Shown: in pieces, positions 49,007 through 57,242 of the stretch
Position numbering within the stretch: position 1 is the stretch's first letter
Layout: the number at the start of each line of letters is the position of its first letter
Virus record (IMG/VR): IMGVR_UViG_3300047472_000309
Location: 124,001-188,000 of that record
DNA: 64,000 bases
Source: a virus
Direction: 5' to 3' (one strand)
Notes under the pieces: generated by a model
Databases searched by the model: none
What the model was told of the DNA's origin: nothing
The model's input: the letters and a program-made list of their open reading frames with translations, nothing else
Made by a program: the position numbers and the translations under genes

Positions 49007-49357
49007 CTAATGCAAAGTCGGTTGGAATTGCAGCAACTCCACAATCTTCCCCGATTCAGAAGTGCGCAGAAAAAGCTGCGCACGTTTGTACTCTTCGGGT
49101 TTCAAGAGCGGATCTTCAAACAGCATCGTGAACACATGCCCGTATTGCTTGAGCGTATAGCCGGGCACCTCCAGCCAAGCTCGCTCGGTGAGCGAGACCG
49201 TCACTCCTTCAGCCAGATCACATGCGTCGTAGATCGCAAACTGTTTGCGACACCAGGCATGGAACTTCTGGAGCAACAGCTCCTCCTCGACGTTGTTCTC
49301 AATGTACACATGCGCAAACCCGTTCATGGCAATGCGCGAGAGGCGATCAACGTCCAT
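49007..49357 (-). CDS. Small hypothetical protein, 116 aa
   Basis: ATG at 49357 with AGGAGG upstream. Ends LRTSESGKIVELLQF, matching the end of 47900-48223; probable paralogue. Function unknown. Confidence 0.75.
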   Translation of the reverse strand: MDVDRLSRIAMNGFAHVYIENNVEEELLLQKFHAWCRKQFAIYDACDLAEGVTVSLTERAWLEVPGYTLKQYGHVFTMLFEDPLLKPEEYKRAQLFLRTSESGKIVELLQFQPTLH

Positions 49358-49366
49358 CACACCTCC

Positions 49367-49615
49367 TTAGAGCGGCCACTTGAGCACATCGTAGCGACCG
49401 GTGAATACACCCCAGGCCAGCTTCAGACGGCGCCGCAGGCACAGACCTGGATAACCCATCGGCCGAGCAGGTACGTAGTGTTGGCCATCGGCCGAGACGG
49501 ACATCTCCCAGTGGCGGAGCTGCTCGGGTGTAAAGACATTCGGTGCGCCGCCACCATTGGTTTGTTCCACACGGGGACGGGAGGTTTTACCACGCACCAT
49601 TCCTACAGTCGACAT
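49367..49615 (-). CDS. Small basic protein, 82 aa
   Basis: ATG with AAGGAG upstream. Basic, partly disordered N-terminus and a C-terminal LCLRRRLKLAWGVFTGRYDV segment. Not recognised. Confidence 0.7.
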   Translation of the reverse strand: MSTVGMVRGKTSRPRVEQTNGGGAPNVFTPEQLRHWEMSVSADGQHYVPARPMGYPGLCLRRRLKLAWGVFTGRYDVLKWPL

Positions 49616-49627
49616 TTCTTCTACTCC

Positions 49628-50155
49628 TTAGCGGATATAAGCAGTCATGAGTTGGGTGTATTCGACATCCAGCGCCTGATAGTCTGGTGTGCCGGACTTG
49701 TTGCCTTTGACCCACGTGGTGATGAGCGAGCGCAGCCATTTGCCTGCGATGCGGATCTTCCAATCACGCGGGTAATGTGTGTGATCCAGCCGCCCGAGTT
49801 CACGGTTAAGCAGGGCCACGAAATTTTCGTGTTCCACGATGGCATCCAGATGGGCTTTGCCACCTGCCAAATCCGCACCCTCGACCAGAAACAACGCGTC
49901 ACTATTGAGTTTGGAATAGGGCGTGTATTTGACGGCCTTGGGCACACGGATGGTTTCCCATTCGAACGACACACGGGTCTTGCACCAGTAGCACACGACT
50001 TGCTCAGTCAGCGACATCAGTGCCGTCGTCATCGCCGCGTTGGCGTTGTGCAGCGTCGCATGGCTGACAACGGTGTCGCCATTGTCCAGTTCGAGGCGGT
50101 CGGACTTACCGCACTTTTCGTTGGGACACGTATAGTAAAGCAAACTCTTCGTCAT
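49628..50155 (-). CDS. Zinc-ribbon-like protein, first gene of early unit
   Basis: 175 residues, ATG with AAAGGAA upstream. CPNEKC near the start and CYWC about 45 residues later form a probable zinc site; the remainder is helical. Follows an exact TATATTAC site. Confidence 0.75.
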   Translation of the reverse strand: MTKSLLYYTCPNEKCGKSDRLELDNGDTVVSHATLHNANAAMTTALMSLTEQVVCYWCKTRVSFEWETIRVPKAVKYTPYSKLNSDALFLVEGADLAGGKAHLDAIVEHENFVALLNRELGRLDHTHYPRDWKIRIAGKWLRSLITTWVKGNKSGTPDYQALDVEYTQLMTAYIR

Positions 50156-50198
50156 GATTCCTTTACGTCGGATTTAAGCGCTACACTACTCACTAGGG

Positions 50199-50206
50199 GT
50201 AATATA
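50199..50206 (-). promoter_or_regulatory. Early-type promoter element TATATTAC
   Basis: Minus strand CCTATATTACCCC about 44 bases before the start at 50155. Confidence 0.65.
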
Positions 50207-50250
50207 GGTTTTAAATCATCTTCAGTGCCAAAAAAAGAAAGGCTGTCACA

Positions 50251-50274
50251 GAGCGGAGCCCGAAGGCTCCGCTC
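50251..50274 (-). terminator. Terminator
   Basis: GAGCGGAGCC/GGCTCCGCTC hairpin with TTCG loop after the HigA-like gene. Confidence 0.8.
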
Positions 50275-50292
50275 GTATGCCGTTCGACGACG

Positions 50293-50682
50293 TTACAGCT
50301 TGACTGCGATGGCGCCCGTCTTCTTGGCGCTGCCGTACATCGGCGACTGCTTCGGACGACCGTCGGCGGCCTTGCGCGTTTCAGCCTTCGGTGCTGTCGC
50401 GGTTTTGGCCGGGACTTCGACCTTTTGGGTGCGCTTCTTGCCGAGGGCGGCGAGCTGGTCGGTCGCTTGCGCAGCCAGAATGTCGTGCGCATCGACGCCC
50501 ATGGTCTGCTCGAGCTTGAGCGCCAGGGCCGGGCTGATTTCCATCTCACCATCCAACACGAGCTGGAAGTCTTCATCCGACAGACCGCAGTCGGACGCGA
50601 TACGGTGCTTGTGGTTGCCCAGGGCCGGGGCAGTCATCTTTTCGAAACCGTTGCACAGCAAGTTAACAATGTTCTTGATCAT
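50293..50682 (-). CDS. HigA-like helix-turn-helix protein with basic tail
   Basis: 129 residues. About 20-75 reads as an XRE/HigA-type domain (SDCGLSDEDFQLVLDGEMEI, SPALALKLEQTMGVDAHDIL). From 80 on it is Lys/Ala/Pro-rich and disordered. HigA proteins are antitoxins and repressors; no higB toxin gene is adjacent, so a regulatory role is more likely. AAAAGG upstream of ATG. Confidence 0.75.
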   Translation of the reverse strand: MIKNIVNLLCNGFEKMTAPALGNHKHRIASDCGLSDEDFQLVLDGEMEISPALALKLEQTMGVDAHDILAAQATDQLAALGKKRTQKVEVPAKTATAPKAETRKAADGRPKQSPMYGSAKKTGAIAVKL

Positions 50683-50749
50683 GATGAGATACCTTTTCCT
50701 CGTTTATTAACGGAGCACTGCTTCTAGTTGTGGGTACTGCAAAAAAGCC

Positions 50750-51652
50750 TTACTTCTTCACCGTAGTGGTTTTCACCTTGCCACTGGGTGTCGTGTAGGG
50801 AAGCGTCTTCGACTTGGCCTTCGTCTTCGTCTTCGTCTTCGCGATGACTTGCTTGACCGTGGTAGTGGGGACCAACGGAATCGCCACACCTTGCTTGCGC
50901 AGGATGTCGAGCTGCTTTTTCAGGCGTTTGTTCTGCTGAAAGAGCTTCTCGTTCATCGTGGAGATTCGGATGATGTCCTGCGTGTTCTTCGCATTACGCA
51001 CGAATTGCAGCGGGATCTCCTCCATGTCAGCATGGAACTTCTCCATGACGGGACGGATCAGATCCGTCGGAATCGGTTCACACAACCCCACCCGGCGAAA
51101 GCGCTTTAAGCCATCGTCTTCTCGCAGCGCCCAGCAATCGATCCAGCCACCTGATGTCGTATCGGTGATGAAGGTTTCCATCATCGCGCGAATCGGATCG
51201 CGATGGTGCGTGATATTGCGAATCACGTCTTGCGCGCCACTACCGAGCGCCACGGTTTGATCCAGCTCGTAGCGCGTGTAGACAAAACCTTGGTGGTCCA
51301 ACCGAAAACTGTGGTTGGCTTTCTCGCCGATGAAGAAGATTTCGAACGTGTTGCCTGGCACGATCATGTTGGAGGTGGAGACCATGTCGTAAAAAGCAAG
51401 CGTCAGCTTGCTGTCCTCGCGCTCCTTGATATTGCCTTGCAAGTGCTCAGCAAAGGCTTCCATCGCGTCCTGGCTGCCCGTGCCCGAGTAGCCGTAGACG
51501 ATGTCATCGAACTCAAACTCCGGCCTGTCTGAGAGGATTTTAAACGGCGGGTTCAGCAACACGATCTTTTCCAGACTGTTGATGCGATCACTACCTTTGT
51601 AGATAGTGGAGTCAGCAAAGAGTCGGCCGTCGTGGTAGAGGATGGTAGTCAT
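50750..51652 (-). CDS. Proteasome/HslV-like Ntn hydrolase
   Basis: 300 residues beginning MTTILYHDGRLFADST, matching HslV/proteasome beta openings where Thr2 becomes the nucleophile after Met removal; 'GYSGTGSQDAMEAFAEHL' and 'VALGSGAQDVIRNI' fit the G-x-G/SGA strands. The C-terminal 90 residues are extra: a coiled coil (MNEKLFQQNKRLKKQLDILRK in part) and a Lys/Thr-rich tail. Could be a peptidase that self-assembles. No ATPase partner is adjacent; the AAA ATPase at 7048 is far away. Confidence 0.75.
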   Translation of the reverse strand: MTTILYHDGRLFADSTIYKGSDRINSLEKIVLLNPPFKILSDRPEFEFDDIVYGYSGTGSQDAMEAFAEHLQGNIKEREDSKLTLAFYDMVSTSNMIVPGNTFEIFFIGEKANHSFRLDHQGFVYTRYELDQTVALGSGAQDVIRNITHHRDPIRAMMETFITDTTSGGWIDCWALREDDGLKRFRRVGLCEPIPTDLIRPVMEKFHADMEEIPLQFVRNAKNTQDIIRISTMNEKLFQQNKRLKKQLDILRKQGVAIPLVPTTTVKQVIAKTKTKTKAKSKTLPYTTPSGKVKTTTVKK

Positions 51653-51688
51653 GTCAGCGACCTGTAATGTGAAATCTAGTTATTATGC

Positions 51689-52018
51689 CTATTCGCTCTC
51701 GACCAACAGGATCGAGCCAAACTCCGGCTCAAAGAAGTCAGTGAAGTAGCGCTTACCTGTTCTTTCAAACATCTCTTCTGCCAAAGGTAAGAAACCCTGC
51801 AGCAGTTCAAACGTACCTTTGCTGTCGTGTACCGTAATGGTCACCACAGTTCCGAGTTCTTTATTGTTGTACCTGCCCTCTGACACCGACATCACGAACG
51901 GCCGCTCGTTGATTTTGCTAAAGAAGGCTGCAAACTTATCGACCGATTCGGGATTGGCAATCAGGCCATACAAGAGTTCGACTGTCTCCCTTACTGAACT
52001 CCGAACCAAATCAGACAT
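51689..52018 (-). CDS. Hypothetical acidic protein, 109 aa
   Basis: ATG at 52018 with GGGGA upstream. Helical start (DLVRSSVRETVELLYGLI) and acidic end. Lies directly downstream of a stem-bounded non-coding stretch. Not recognised. Confidence 0.7.
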   Translation of the reverse strand: MSDLVRSSVRETVELLYGLIANPESVDKFAAFFSKINERPFVMSVSEGRYNNKELGTVVTITVHDSKGTFELLQGFLPLAEEMFERTGKRYFTDFFEPEFGSILLVESE

Positions 52019-52054
52019 GGTGAATCCCCGGCTATACGCGTGTGGGTCGCCAAT

Positions 52055-52208
52055 CACCTGAGTGCTGGGGGTTGGATTCAGGCAGAGAGGTTTCCACACC
52101 CCTCATCCCTACCAACGGGCCTTTTCCCACCGACTTGATAATCCGGCCAAACCTGAAAACCGGCACGATGGACCACTCCCCGTGAGTGCCGCGCCCAGCA
52201 CTCAGGTG
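52055..52208 (-). repeat. 15-bp inverted repeat enclosing 124 bp, structured leader or MITE-like
   Basis: CACCTGAGTGCTGGG at 52055-52069 is perfectly complementary to CCCAGCACTCAGGTG at 52194-52208. The interior has smaller stems such as CCGG...CCGG. It occupies the gap between two minus-strand genes. It could be a leader RNA with a long closing stem (riboswitch-like) or the ends of a small mobile element; no flanking target duplication is obvious. Confidence 0.6.
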
Positions 52209-52225
52209 ACTAGCACTAGTACGTC

Positions 52226-52654
52226 TCAAATACCGTGTGGCGCTGCGAGCCGTTCTTCGACGGCTGTTACGGCTTCTTGGGTGACATCCGGTAAACCAAA
52301 ACCAGACGGTAAGACAGGCGTCTGATGTTTCGGCACAATGTTCATTATTGCGCCCATCGAGGCGAAGTCGTTCAACCGCATCCTCTTATGGACGAACTCT
52401 CCAGTGCGTGTCTTAAGATAACCCTCCTCGAGCAAAATTTGCTCGACGATGGCTTCTCGTTCTGGCGCGATAGTCGCTTCCAAGGAGAACGACGTGTCTT
52501 GCATGAATTTCACGTGATCCCAGCCGACCGTCGTAATGATGCGCTTCACCGTACGCAGGGCAATCAAGTCCATCTGCTGCCGATAGGTCAGCCGTTTAAC
52601 ACCAATGCCTCGCATGACTTGACGCCGTCTGCGGATTTCACTTCGCCTGCTCAT
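52226..52654 (-). CDS. Hypothetical Arg-rich protein, 142 aa
   Basis: ATG at 52654 with GGAGG upstream, overlapping the end of the ribbon-helix-helix gene. Very basic start (MSRRSEIRRRRQVMRG), mixed core. Possibly nucleic-acid binding. Not recognised. Confidence 0.75.
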   Translation of the reverse strand: MSRRSEIRRRRQVMRGIGVKRLTYRQQMDLIALRTVKRIITTVGWDHVKFMQDTSFSLEATIAPEREAIVEQILLEEGYLKTRTGEFVHKRMRLNDFASMGAIMNIVPKHQTPVLPSGFGLPDVTQEAVTAVEERLAAPHGI

Positions 52655-52904
52655 CACTTTTCCTCCGTGGTGGAAAGAGCAGCAGTTGCTGGGGAGCAGT
52701 TCCGTCCTGAAGATGGAGCATGACGCGATCACCCTTATCCGTCGCCTCCAAGACAGCGGTGACGGCTTTCACGCAGCGCCGGATGACTTCACCCATGCTG
52801 TCTGCGTTGAGGCGCTCCTGTAAGGCCTGAATCTCGGCTTTCACTTCCGGATGCATGTCCAGATTCAGGCGGACCTTTTCAACGGTATGAGCCGGTCGCG
52901 GCAT
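52638..52904 (-). CDS. Ribbon-helix-helix type DNA-binding protein
   Basis: 88 residues; ATG overlaps previous stop (TGATG), AAGGAGG upstream. VRLNLDMHPEVKAEIQALQ followed by MGEVIRRCVKAVTAVLE is the strand-helix-helix pattern of Arc/CopG/MetJ-type regulators. Likely a dimeric repressor; target unknown. Confidence 0.7.
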   Translation of the reverse strand: MPRPAHTVEKVRLNLDMHPEVKAEIQALQERLNADSMGEVIRRCVKAVTAVLEATDKGDRVMLHLQDGTAPQQLLLFPPRRKSDEQAK

Positions 52905-53446
52905 CACGCCTCCTTCTTATTCATGATACGTTGCAGTTCCGAGGACGCGATGGCGGCGGCTTCGTCAGGCGACGGCGCATTCATGCACATGAGGGCTTGC
53001 GTCACTGTCACCGCCATGTCAAACGTGGTGCTGCCGACAAAGTACGCCCGTGCCATCAATTGCACTGCTCGATTACGCAACAACACGCTGATCTTGTCGT
53101 CGACGAGCTTGTGCTCGACGCATACGAAGCTGAGTGCGTCGTGCAGCACTTGACCGAGCGTCAACTCTTCGCGCTCAAAAGCAGCATGGGCGGAGTTCTC
53201 GACCAGGCAGAAGAAATCCCCCTCTTCAGTCACGACGCCTTTGCTGTTGACGCCGATCGGACCGCCGTACGGAAACGCCATCACAAAGAAGTCCGCGATC
53301 GGCTTGTCCACGCGCGGCAAAACAAAGTTAATCTCGCGTTGCATGTTCAACAGTTTACCGATCATGGGCAACGCCCGTGCCACCACCGGCCGCATGCGCT
53401 TTTCGTTGAACGAGACGATCGCCGGGATTGCTTTTTCTTCTGCCAT
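52904..53446 (-). CDS. Hypothetical protein, 180 aa
   Basis: ATG with AAGGAG upstream. Alpha/beta with a central Gly/Phe segment (VMAFPYGGPIGVNSKGVV). Coupled to the ribbon-helix-helix gene. Not recognised. Confidence 0.75.
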   Translation of the reverse strand: MAEEKAIPAIVSFNEKRMRPVVARALPMIGKLLNMQREINFVLPRVDKPIADFFVMAFPYGGPIGVNSKGVVTEEGDFFCLVENSAHAAFEREELTLGQVLHDALSFVCVEHKLVDDKISVLLRNRAVQLMARAYFVGSTTFDMAVTVTQALMCMNAPSPDEAAAIASSELQRIMNKKEA

Positions 53447-53473
53447 TTGTCCTACTCCTTTTAATTAGCCTAT

Positions 53474-53782
53474 TTACTCTTCTTCGTCGAGCACACACCC
53501 CGTCACGTCAAAGAGCATGAACGGTGCCCAGTACTTGCCCTTGGAGGTGGCAATGTAGCGTGCGAGCTCCGGCACATTCGTCTCGTTATCGTTGACCTGA
53601 TAGAAGCAGAGCTTACGCGTTTCGAGCTCATCGCCCATGTTCTCCGGCTCGAGGATCACCAACTGCACGGTGCTTTCGCCCGTATGGTCGATAAAATCCA
53701 ACACCTTCGTGCCTTTATCGAGCACGACTTCGAACGGCCTTAACTTGCCGTTCATGAGGATGTCAAACGTTTTGAGCTTCAT
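53474..53782 (-). CDS. Hypothetical protein, 102 aa
   Basis: ATG at 53782 with GGGGA upstream, overlapping the previous gene by 20 bp. Beta-rich (MKLKTFDILMNGKLRPFEVV), similar to small ubiquitin-like or barrel folds. Not recognised. Confidence 0.75.
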   Translation of the reverse strand: MKLKTFDILMNGKLRPFEVVLDKGTKVLDFIDHTGESTVQLVILEPENMGDELETRKLCFYQVNDNETNVPELARYIATSKGKYWAPFMLFDVTGCVLDEEE

Positions 53783-54350
53783 CGGCGATCCCCAGATCTT
53801 TGGCCATTTGGGTGAGCAAGGCACGCATGTTCAGATCCTGCTCGGGCGTGGCACGCAGTTGCTCGTACGTGACGAACTTCATGAAGTCGGCGTGATCCGG
53901 CGAAGGCAACACGTACTCGCTGCTCACCGGCTTGCCCTCATTCCACGGGTAGCGCACGGATGACCAGCTCTTGCCTTGCAGGTTCTCCTGCACGGCCACC
54001 TTCCATTCGGCACACAGCGCGCCGATCTTGAGCGACAGTTCAGTGGACACGTAGGTAAAGAGTGCTGCACCGTACGCGACTTCCTTGAACGGATTCGACT
54101 CGTGCAACGCGTGCAGTGCGTCACGGAACGGCTTTTGTTTCATCACAACCTGACGACGGTTCTCCAGATAGTTCAGGTAGAACTCGTCAGTTACGGGCGC
54201 GGCGAGCTGTTGCTCGCGACCTTCCTTGCTGTAGATCGGGACGTTCCCTGGCGTATGCGCACCGTGGTGGCCATTGGCCAACATCCGTTGCAGCGCCAGC
54301 GGCAGCTTCTTCTGAGCGGTGCGGCGTTGTTCAGCGTTGGACTTACTCAT
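53763..54350 (-). CDS. Hypothetical protein, 195 aa
   Basis: ATG at 54350 overlaps previous stop (ATGA), AAGGAAA upstream. Basic start (MSKSNAEQRRTAQKK), helical remainder. Not recognised. Confidence 0.75.
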   Translation of the reverse strand: MSKSNAEQRRTAQKKLPLALQRMLANGHHGAHTPGNVPIYSKEGREQQLAAPVTDEFYLNYLENRRQVVMKQKPFRDALHALHESNPFKEVAYGAALFTYVSTELSLKIGALCAEWKVAVQENLQGKSWSSVRYPWNEGKPVSSEYVLPSPDHADFMKFVTYEQLRATPEQDLNMRALLTQMAKDLGIADEAQNV

Positions 54351-54775
54351 GACTTGATTTCCTTGTTGTCGTTGGTGATTTCCAGCCCCATGCTCTTGCA
54401 GGCTGCTTCGAAGCGTTCTTGGTCGTACGCCGACCACTCGTTTTCGAAGTGGAAGACGGGCTTGTAATTCGGATCTTCCGCCATGCGCTTAAGCACCATG
54501 TGGAACGTGAGGTTCGACTTGCACTCACTCGGACGAGGGGTCGACGCAAACAGCACGAGCTCGCCTGGCTTAAAACCCCCTTTCGGGATCATTTCCTCGA
54601 AGCGCTTGAAGTTCGTCGGAATGACCGGCGGGAATTCGTGGTCCTTCAGCATGTTGCGGATCTGATCACACAGCTGCTGGGTCGCCCTCGGATTGGGGTC
54701 CGGTTTGCGCGGGATCAGATCGAGGTAATCAACGATTTTAAACGGCTCAGCCGCTGTGTCCTTATTCGGTTCCAT
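54347..54775 (-). CDS. RecA/DnaB-like fragment with degenerate Walker A
   Basis: 142 residues. GGFKPGELVLFASTPRPSECK aligns with the DnaB/RecA segment 'GG..PGELV..A.RPSMGK', but the P-loop GKT/S is replaced by ECKS, so ATP binding is doubtful. The frame ends about 60 residues later, before Walker B. It may be a decayed helicase domain kept for protein binding, or an unrelated resemblance. Confidence 0.65.
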   Translation of the reverse strand: MEPNKDTAAEPFKIVDYLDLIPRKPDPNPRATQQLCDQIRNMLKDHEFPPVIPTNFKRFEEMIPKGGFKPGELVLFASTPRPSECKSNLTFHMVLKRMAEDPNYKPVFHFENEWSAYDQERFEAACKSMGLEITNDNKEIKS

Positions 54776-55001
54776 ATTCTTTCCTCGGGAAAAACGTCAG
54801 TTGTACGGCACGACCACCCAGCGGGCGGTTCCCTTTGGCCTCCGGATTCTTGCGTGTTTCCAGATAGCTGAAGTTGCGATTGGTGCGATAGCGGCACTCT
54901 TCGCACTGAATCACGGTGTTGTACCCGCAGACGTACACAATACCTTCGGGTGAGTCCCGGTACTCACCCCGGCAGCAAGGATGGCGTTCAGAAGGCGCCA
55001 T
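54762..55001 (-). CDS. Cys-rich small protein, 79 aa
   Basis: Start lies within the end of the upstream gene; no ribosome site, so coupled. HPCCRGEY, then VCGYN and CEECRYR give four to five Cys, a possible zinc ribbon. Not recognised further. Confidence 0.7.
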   Translation of the reverse strand: MAPSERHPCCRGEYRDSPEGIVYVCGYNTVIQCEECRYRTNRNFSYLETRKNPEAKGNRPLGGRAVQLTFFPRKEYGTE

Positions 55002-55509
55002 AGTTCGGGGTGGGGTCAGAAGGCACCCACTTGAGATCGTTGAAATCGACCTGCTCGAACTGCGCGGCCGGTTTGGCGTGCTTGGCGACGGACTCGCGCG
55101 CAGGCGTGCCGAGGGTCACCCCTAGCGGCGCGAAATTGGGCAGCCGACCTGCTTGCACGTCGTTGATATAACGCTGACACGCTTTCTGGCTGGTAAAGCC
55201 ATTCCACTGGCAGAGCGAGCCATCAGGCAATTCCACGATCGCCAAGTTGCGTGTCGGATGAAACGTCGAGAGCGCCGGGCCTTGGTAGTGACTCATGGTG
55301 CGGGGCTTACCGATCGAATACATCGGCAGGCTGTAGCCCACCAGCTGACCCTGCTCGTTTTCCACCAGTCCGACCAAGCGGTAGGTGAAACCGAGGGTGA
55401 TCAGAAAGGGCTTGGCGACCATCTTGCCATCGCGACCGACTGCGGGTTGCCAGATGGTTTTACCTTGACGAAGATCTTCGAGCTTGATGCGACCTGATTT
55501 GGTGGGCAT
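54988..55509 (-). CDS. Member of M-x-x-K-x-G-R paralogous family
   Basis: 173 residues, ATG with AAGGA upstream. MPTKSGRIKLEDLRQGKTIW is the third copy of the signature; 'FTSQKACQRYINDVQAG' matches the conserved middle. Function unknown. Confidence 0.8.
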   Translation of the reverse strand: MPTKSGRIKLEDLRQGKTIWQPAVGRDGKMVAKPFLITLGFTYRLVGLVENEQGQLVGYSLPMYSIGKPRTMSHYQGPALSTFHPTRNLAIVELPDGSLCQWNGFTSQKACQRYINDVQAGRLPNFAPLGVTLGTPARESVAKHAKPAAQFEQVDFNDLKWVPSDPTPNYGAF

Positions 55510-55567
55510 GATTTATCCTTGTATGGGTACTCAACCGATGGGGTGACGGCGTAAAAACGGCATAGAA

Positions 55568-55585
55568 GGCAGCCCGCAGGCCGCC
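55568..55585 (-). terminator. Terminator
   Basis: GGCGGCC/GGCTGCC hairpin followed on minus by TTCTATGCCG; ends the gene at 55592-55954. Confidence 0.75.
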
Positions 55586-55591
55586 GTCTAC

Positions 55592-55954
55592 TCACATTGC
55601 TGCTGAGAGCTTTAAGACAGGACTGCTTGTGCGTTGTTCCAGCGCATAGGTGTCAATAATGCGATGACGGAAGGTGCGTACCTGCCCGTCCACCACCCGT
55701 GCTGCCCCCAATTCAAAGAGGCGGGCCTTTTGTTGCAGTGTTTTCAAGAGGTTCGGATCAAATAGCGTCCGACCAGTCTTGTATTGCACGTGCGTACAGA
55801 GTGCATCGAAAAGTGACGAGAGATCTCCCTCATTAGGGAGGATTTCAGCGCGGTCCAATTCACCATACCAATCTCCCAGCTTTCCTGAACTCGCTCTACC
55901 GAGATACAACATCTTCCCCGTATAAAGCCGTGCAGTAATAACATTTGACGGCAT
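55592..55954 (-). CDS. Hypothetical protein, 120 aa
   Basis: ATG with AGAGGAG upstream. Begins MPSNVITARLYTGKMLYLG; helical middle; not recognised. Confidence 0.75.
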   Translation of the reverse strand: MPSNVITARLYTGKMLYLGRASSGKLGDWYGELDRAEILPNEGDLSSLFDALCTHVQYKTGRTLFDPNLLKTLQQKARLFELGAARVVDGQVRTFRHRIIDTYALEQRTSSPVLKLSAAM

Positions 55955-56028
55955 GTTTCTTCTCCTCTATATTACAAGTAGACAATACTCCTGGTTAGGT
56001 TACTGGTTTTCTCCAACTACTCTCTTTA

Positions 56029-56580
56029 CTACTGCTTATGCATGTGTGCCACTAACAACTCTGATACTCTCTTCCAGCTTTCCACCGACGGCATCTTCAA
56101 GATCGGCAAGTTCTCGATGTGCGCGAACGACGGCTGCACGCTGAGCTCATTGCGATCCTTCTCGGCATCAAGAAGTCGTTGTTCAGCAGAGCGAATGCCT
56201 GTCGGTTCCAACGGACCATGGAACTCCGGTGGCGGTCCGAACATCGGAATGAAATGCTCGACAGTACGTGTGCGCGGAATCCTGATATCGTCCAGGATTT
56301 CGGCAAGCGGCTTGGGCAGCGTCAGCACAAACCGGAAGAAGTCAGCATCGTGAACGCGCGTATAGACGTCGCAATCCACCATGCGTTCTTGCAACTCGCG
56401 CGCCCAACCGTAGCCGACTGCCATATGCCAACGCTCGGTGAGTGAGAGCGAGATCTTTTCGGACCAGACTTCACCCGGCCGAGTCCTAAGCCCAGGATGC
56501 CAGCAACGCCACTCTTCACCTTTAGGCGCATAGCCGATTTGCCACAGCTTCGGGCGCCAGCTCATCTCACCTAAATTCAT
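56029..56580 (-). CDS. Hypothetical Trp-rich protein, 183 aa
   Basis: Start overlaps previous stop (ATGA). Trp/Pro-rich N-terminus (MSWRPKLWQIGYAPKGEEW), 'TERWHMAVGYGWARELQE' helix, acidic C-terminus. In style it recalls 15663-16544 and 18200-18715 but I see no firm alignment. Confidence 0.75.
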   Translation of the reverse strand: MNLGEMSWRPKLWQIGYAPKGEEWRCWHPGLRTRPGEVWSEKISLSLTERWHMAVGYGWARELQERMVDCDVYTRVHDADFFRFVLTLPKPLAEILDDIRIPRTRTVEHFIPMFGPPPEFHGPLEPTGIRSAEQRLLDAEKDRNELSVQPSFAHIENLPILKMPSVESWKRVSELLVAHMHKQ

Positions 56581-56867
56581 ACCGCGTCCTTATAACGAAG
56601 TTCCAACACGTCCACCTCCCATTTGGTGCCGCCGACACGCCGCTTCGCATCGGCGTCGTGGCGCATGCGCATGAGGAAATGATGCGTGAATGATTTGCGC
56701 GTAGCGGTTTCCACCAGCGTCTGTTGAGCTCCCGGTGCGTAGATCGCGGAGCGCTCGATTTCGACGACGGTGTTGAAGTTCTCAGGCCGCGTGAGCTCCT
56801 GGCGTTTGATCTTACCAATGACTCGCACGCGTGCCTGGACTTCAATCTTCTTTTTTGTTCTGTCCAT
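56577..56867 (-). CDS. Hypothetical basic protein, 96 aa
   Basis: ATG at 56867 with AAAGG upstream. Basic, beta-rich (IEVQARVRVIGKIKRQEL), His/Arg-rich middle. Possible nucleic-acid-binding barrel. Not recognised. Confidence 0.75.
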   Translation of the reverse strand: MDRTKKKIEVQARVRVIGKIKRQELTRPENFNTVVEIERSAIYAPGAQQTLVETATRKSFTHHFLMRMRHDADAKRRVGGTKWEVDVLELRYKDAV

Positions 56868-56887
56868 TGTAATGACCTTTTTCGCAG

Positions 56888-57172
56888 TTAGAGACGCACC
56901 GCTGCACTCGTGACTGCTTCGCCGTGACCGAACTGTTCCACAGTGAGATGACCTGTGACAGGCTTCCAAGTCGGCCGGATCAATGCATTACGAACCAACG
57001 ACTGACCCTGTAGCGTCGAGCGCAACATTCCAAAATCATGACTCGCTGCTTCTCCATGCGGATACAACGTGGCGTCCTGGATGTTCTCATGGAAGCCCTG
57101 CGGCGTGCGTTGTCCGTTGGAATAGTAGAGCTTGCGACCATCGTCGCAGTTGAGTATGATCAGATTAAGCAT
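56888..57172 (-). CDS. Hypothetical protein, 94 aa
   Basis: ATG at 57172 with GGGGAGG upstream; begins MLNLIILNCDDGRKLYYS. Not recognised. Divergent from the plus-strand gene at 57243. Confidence 0.7.
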   Translation of the reverse strand: MLNLIILNCDDGRKLYYSNGQRTPQGFHENIQDATLYPHGEAASHDFGMLRSTLQGQSLVRNALIRPTWKPVTGHLTVEQFGHGEAVTSAAVRL

Positions 57173-57242
57173 ACAACCTCCCCTAGGGAAACACATATCT
57201 GATGAACCCCCACACCGGTCCTCTTTCCTGGAGCGCATTATA

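Noticed and set aside
48881-50710. A 609-codon plus-strand open frame
   Set aside because: It lies antisense to six well-formed minus-strand genes with ribosome sites; its protein is His/Arg/Leu-rich as expected for a GC-driven shadow frame.
55968-55975. Exact TATATTAC on the plus strand as an early promoter
   Set aside because: It would read into the 3' ends of minus-strand genes with no plus-strand gene downstream; on minus it merely forms part of the leader of 55592-55954.
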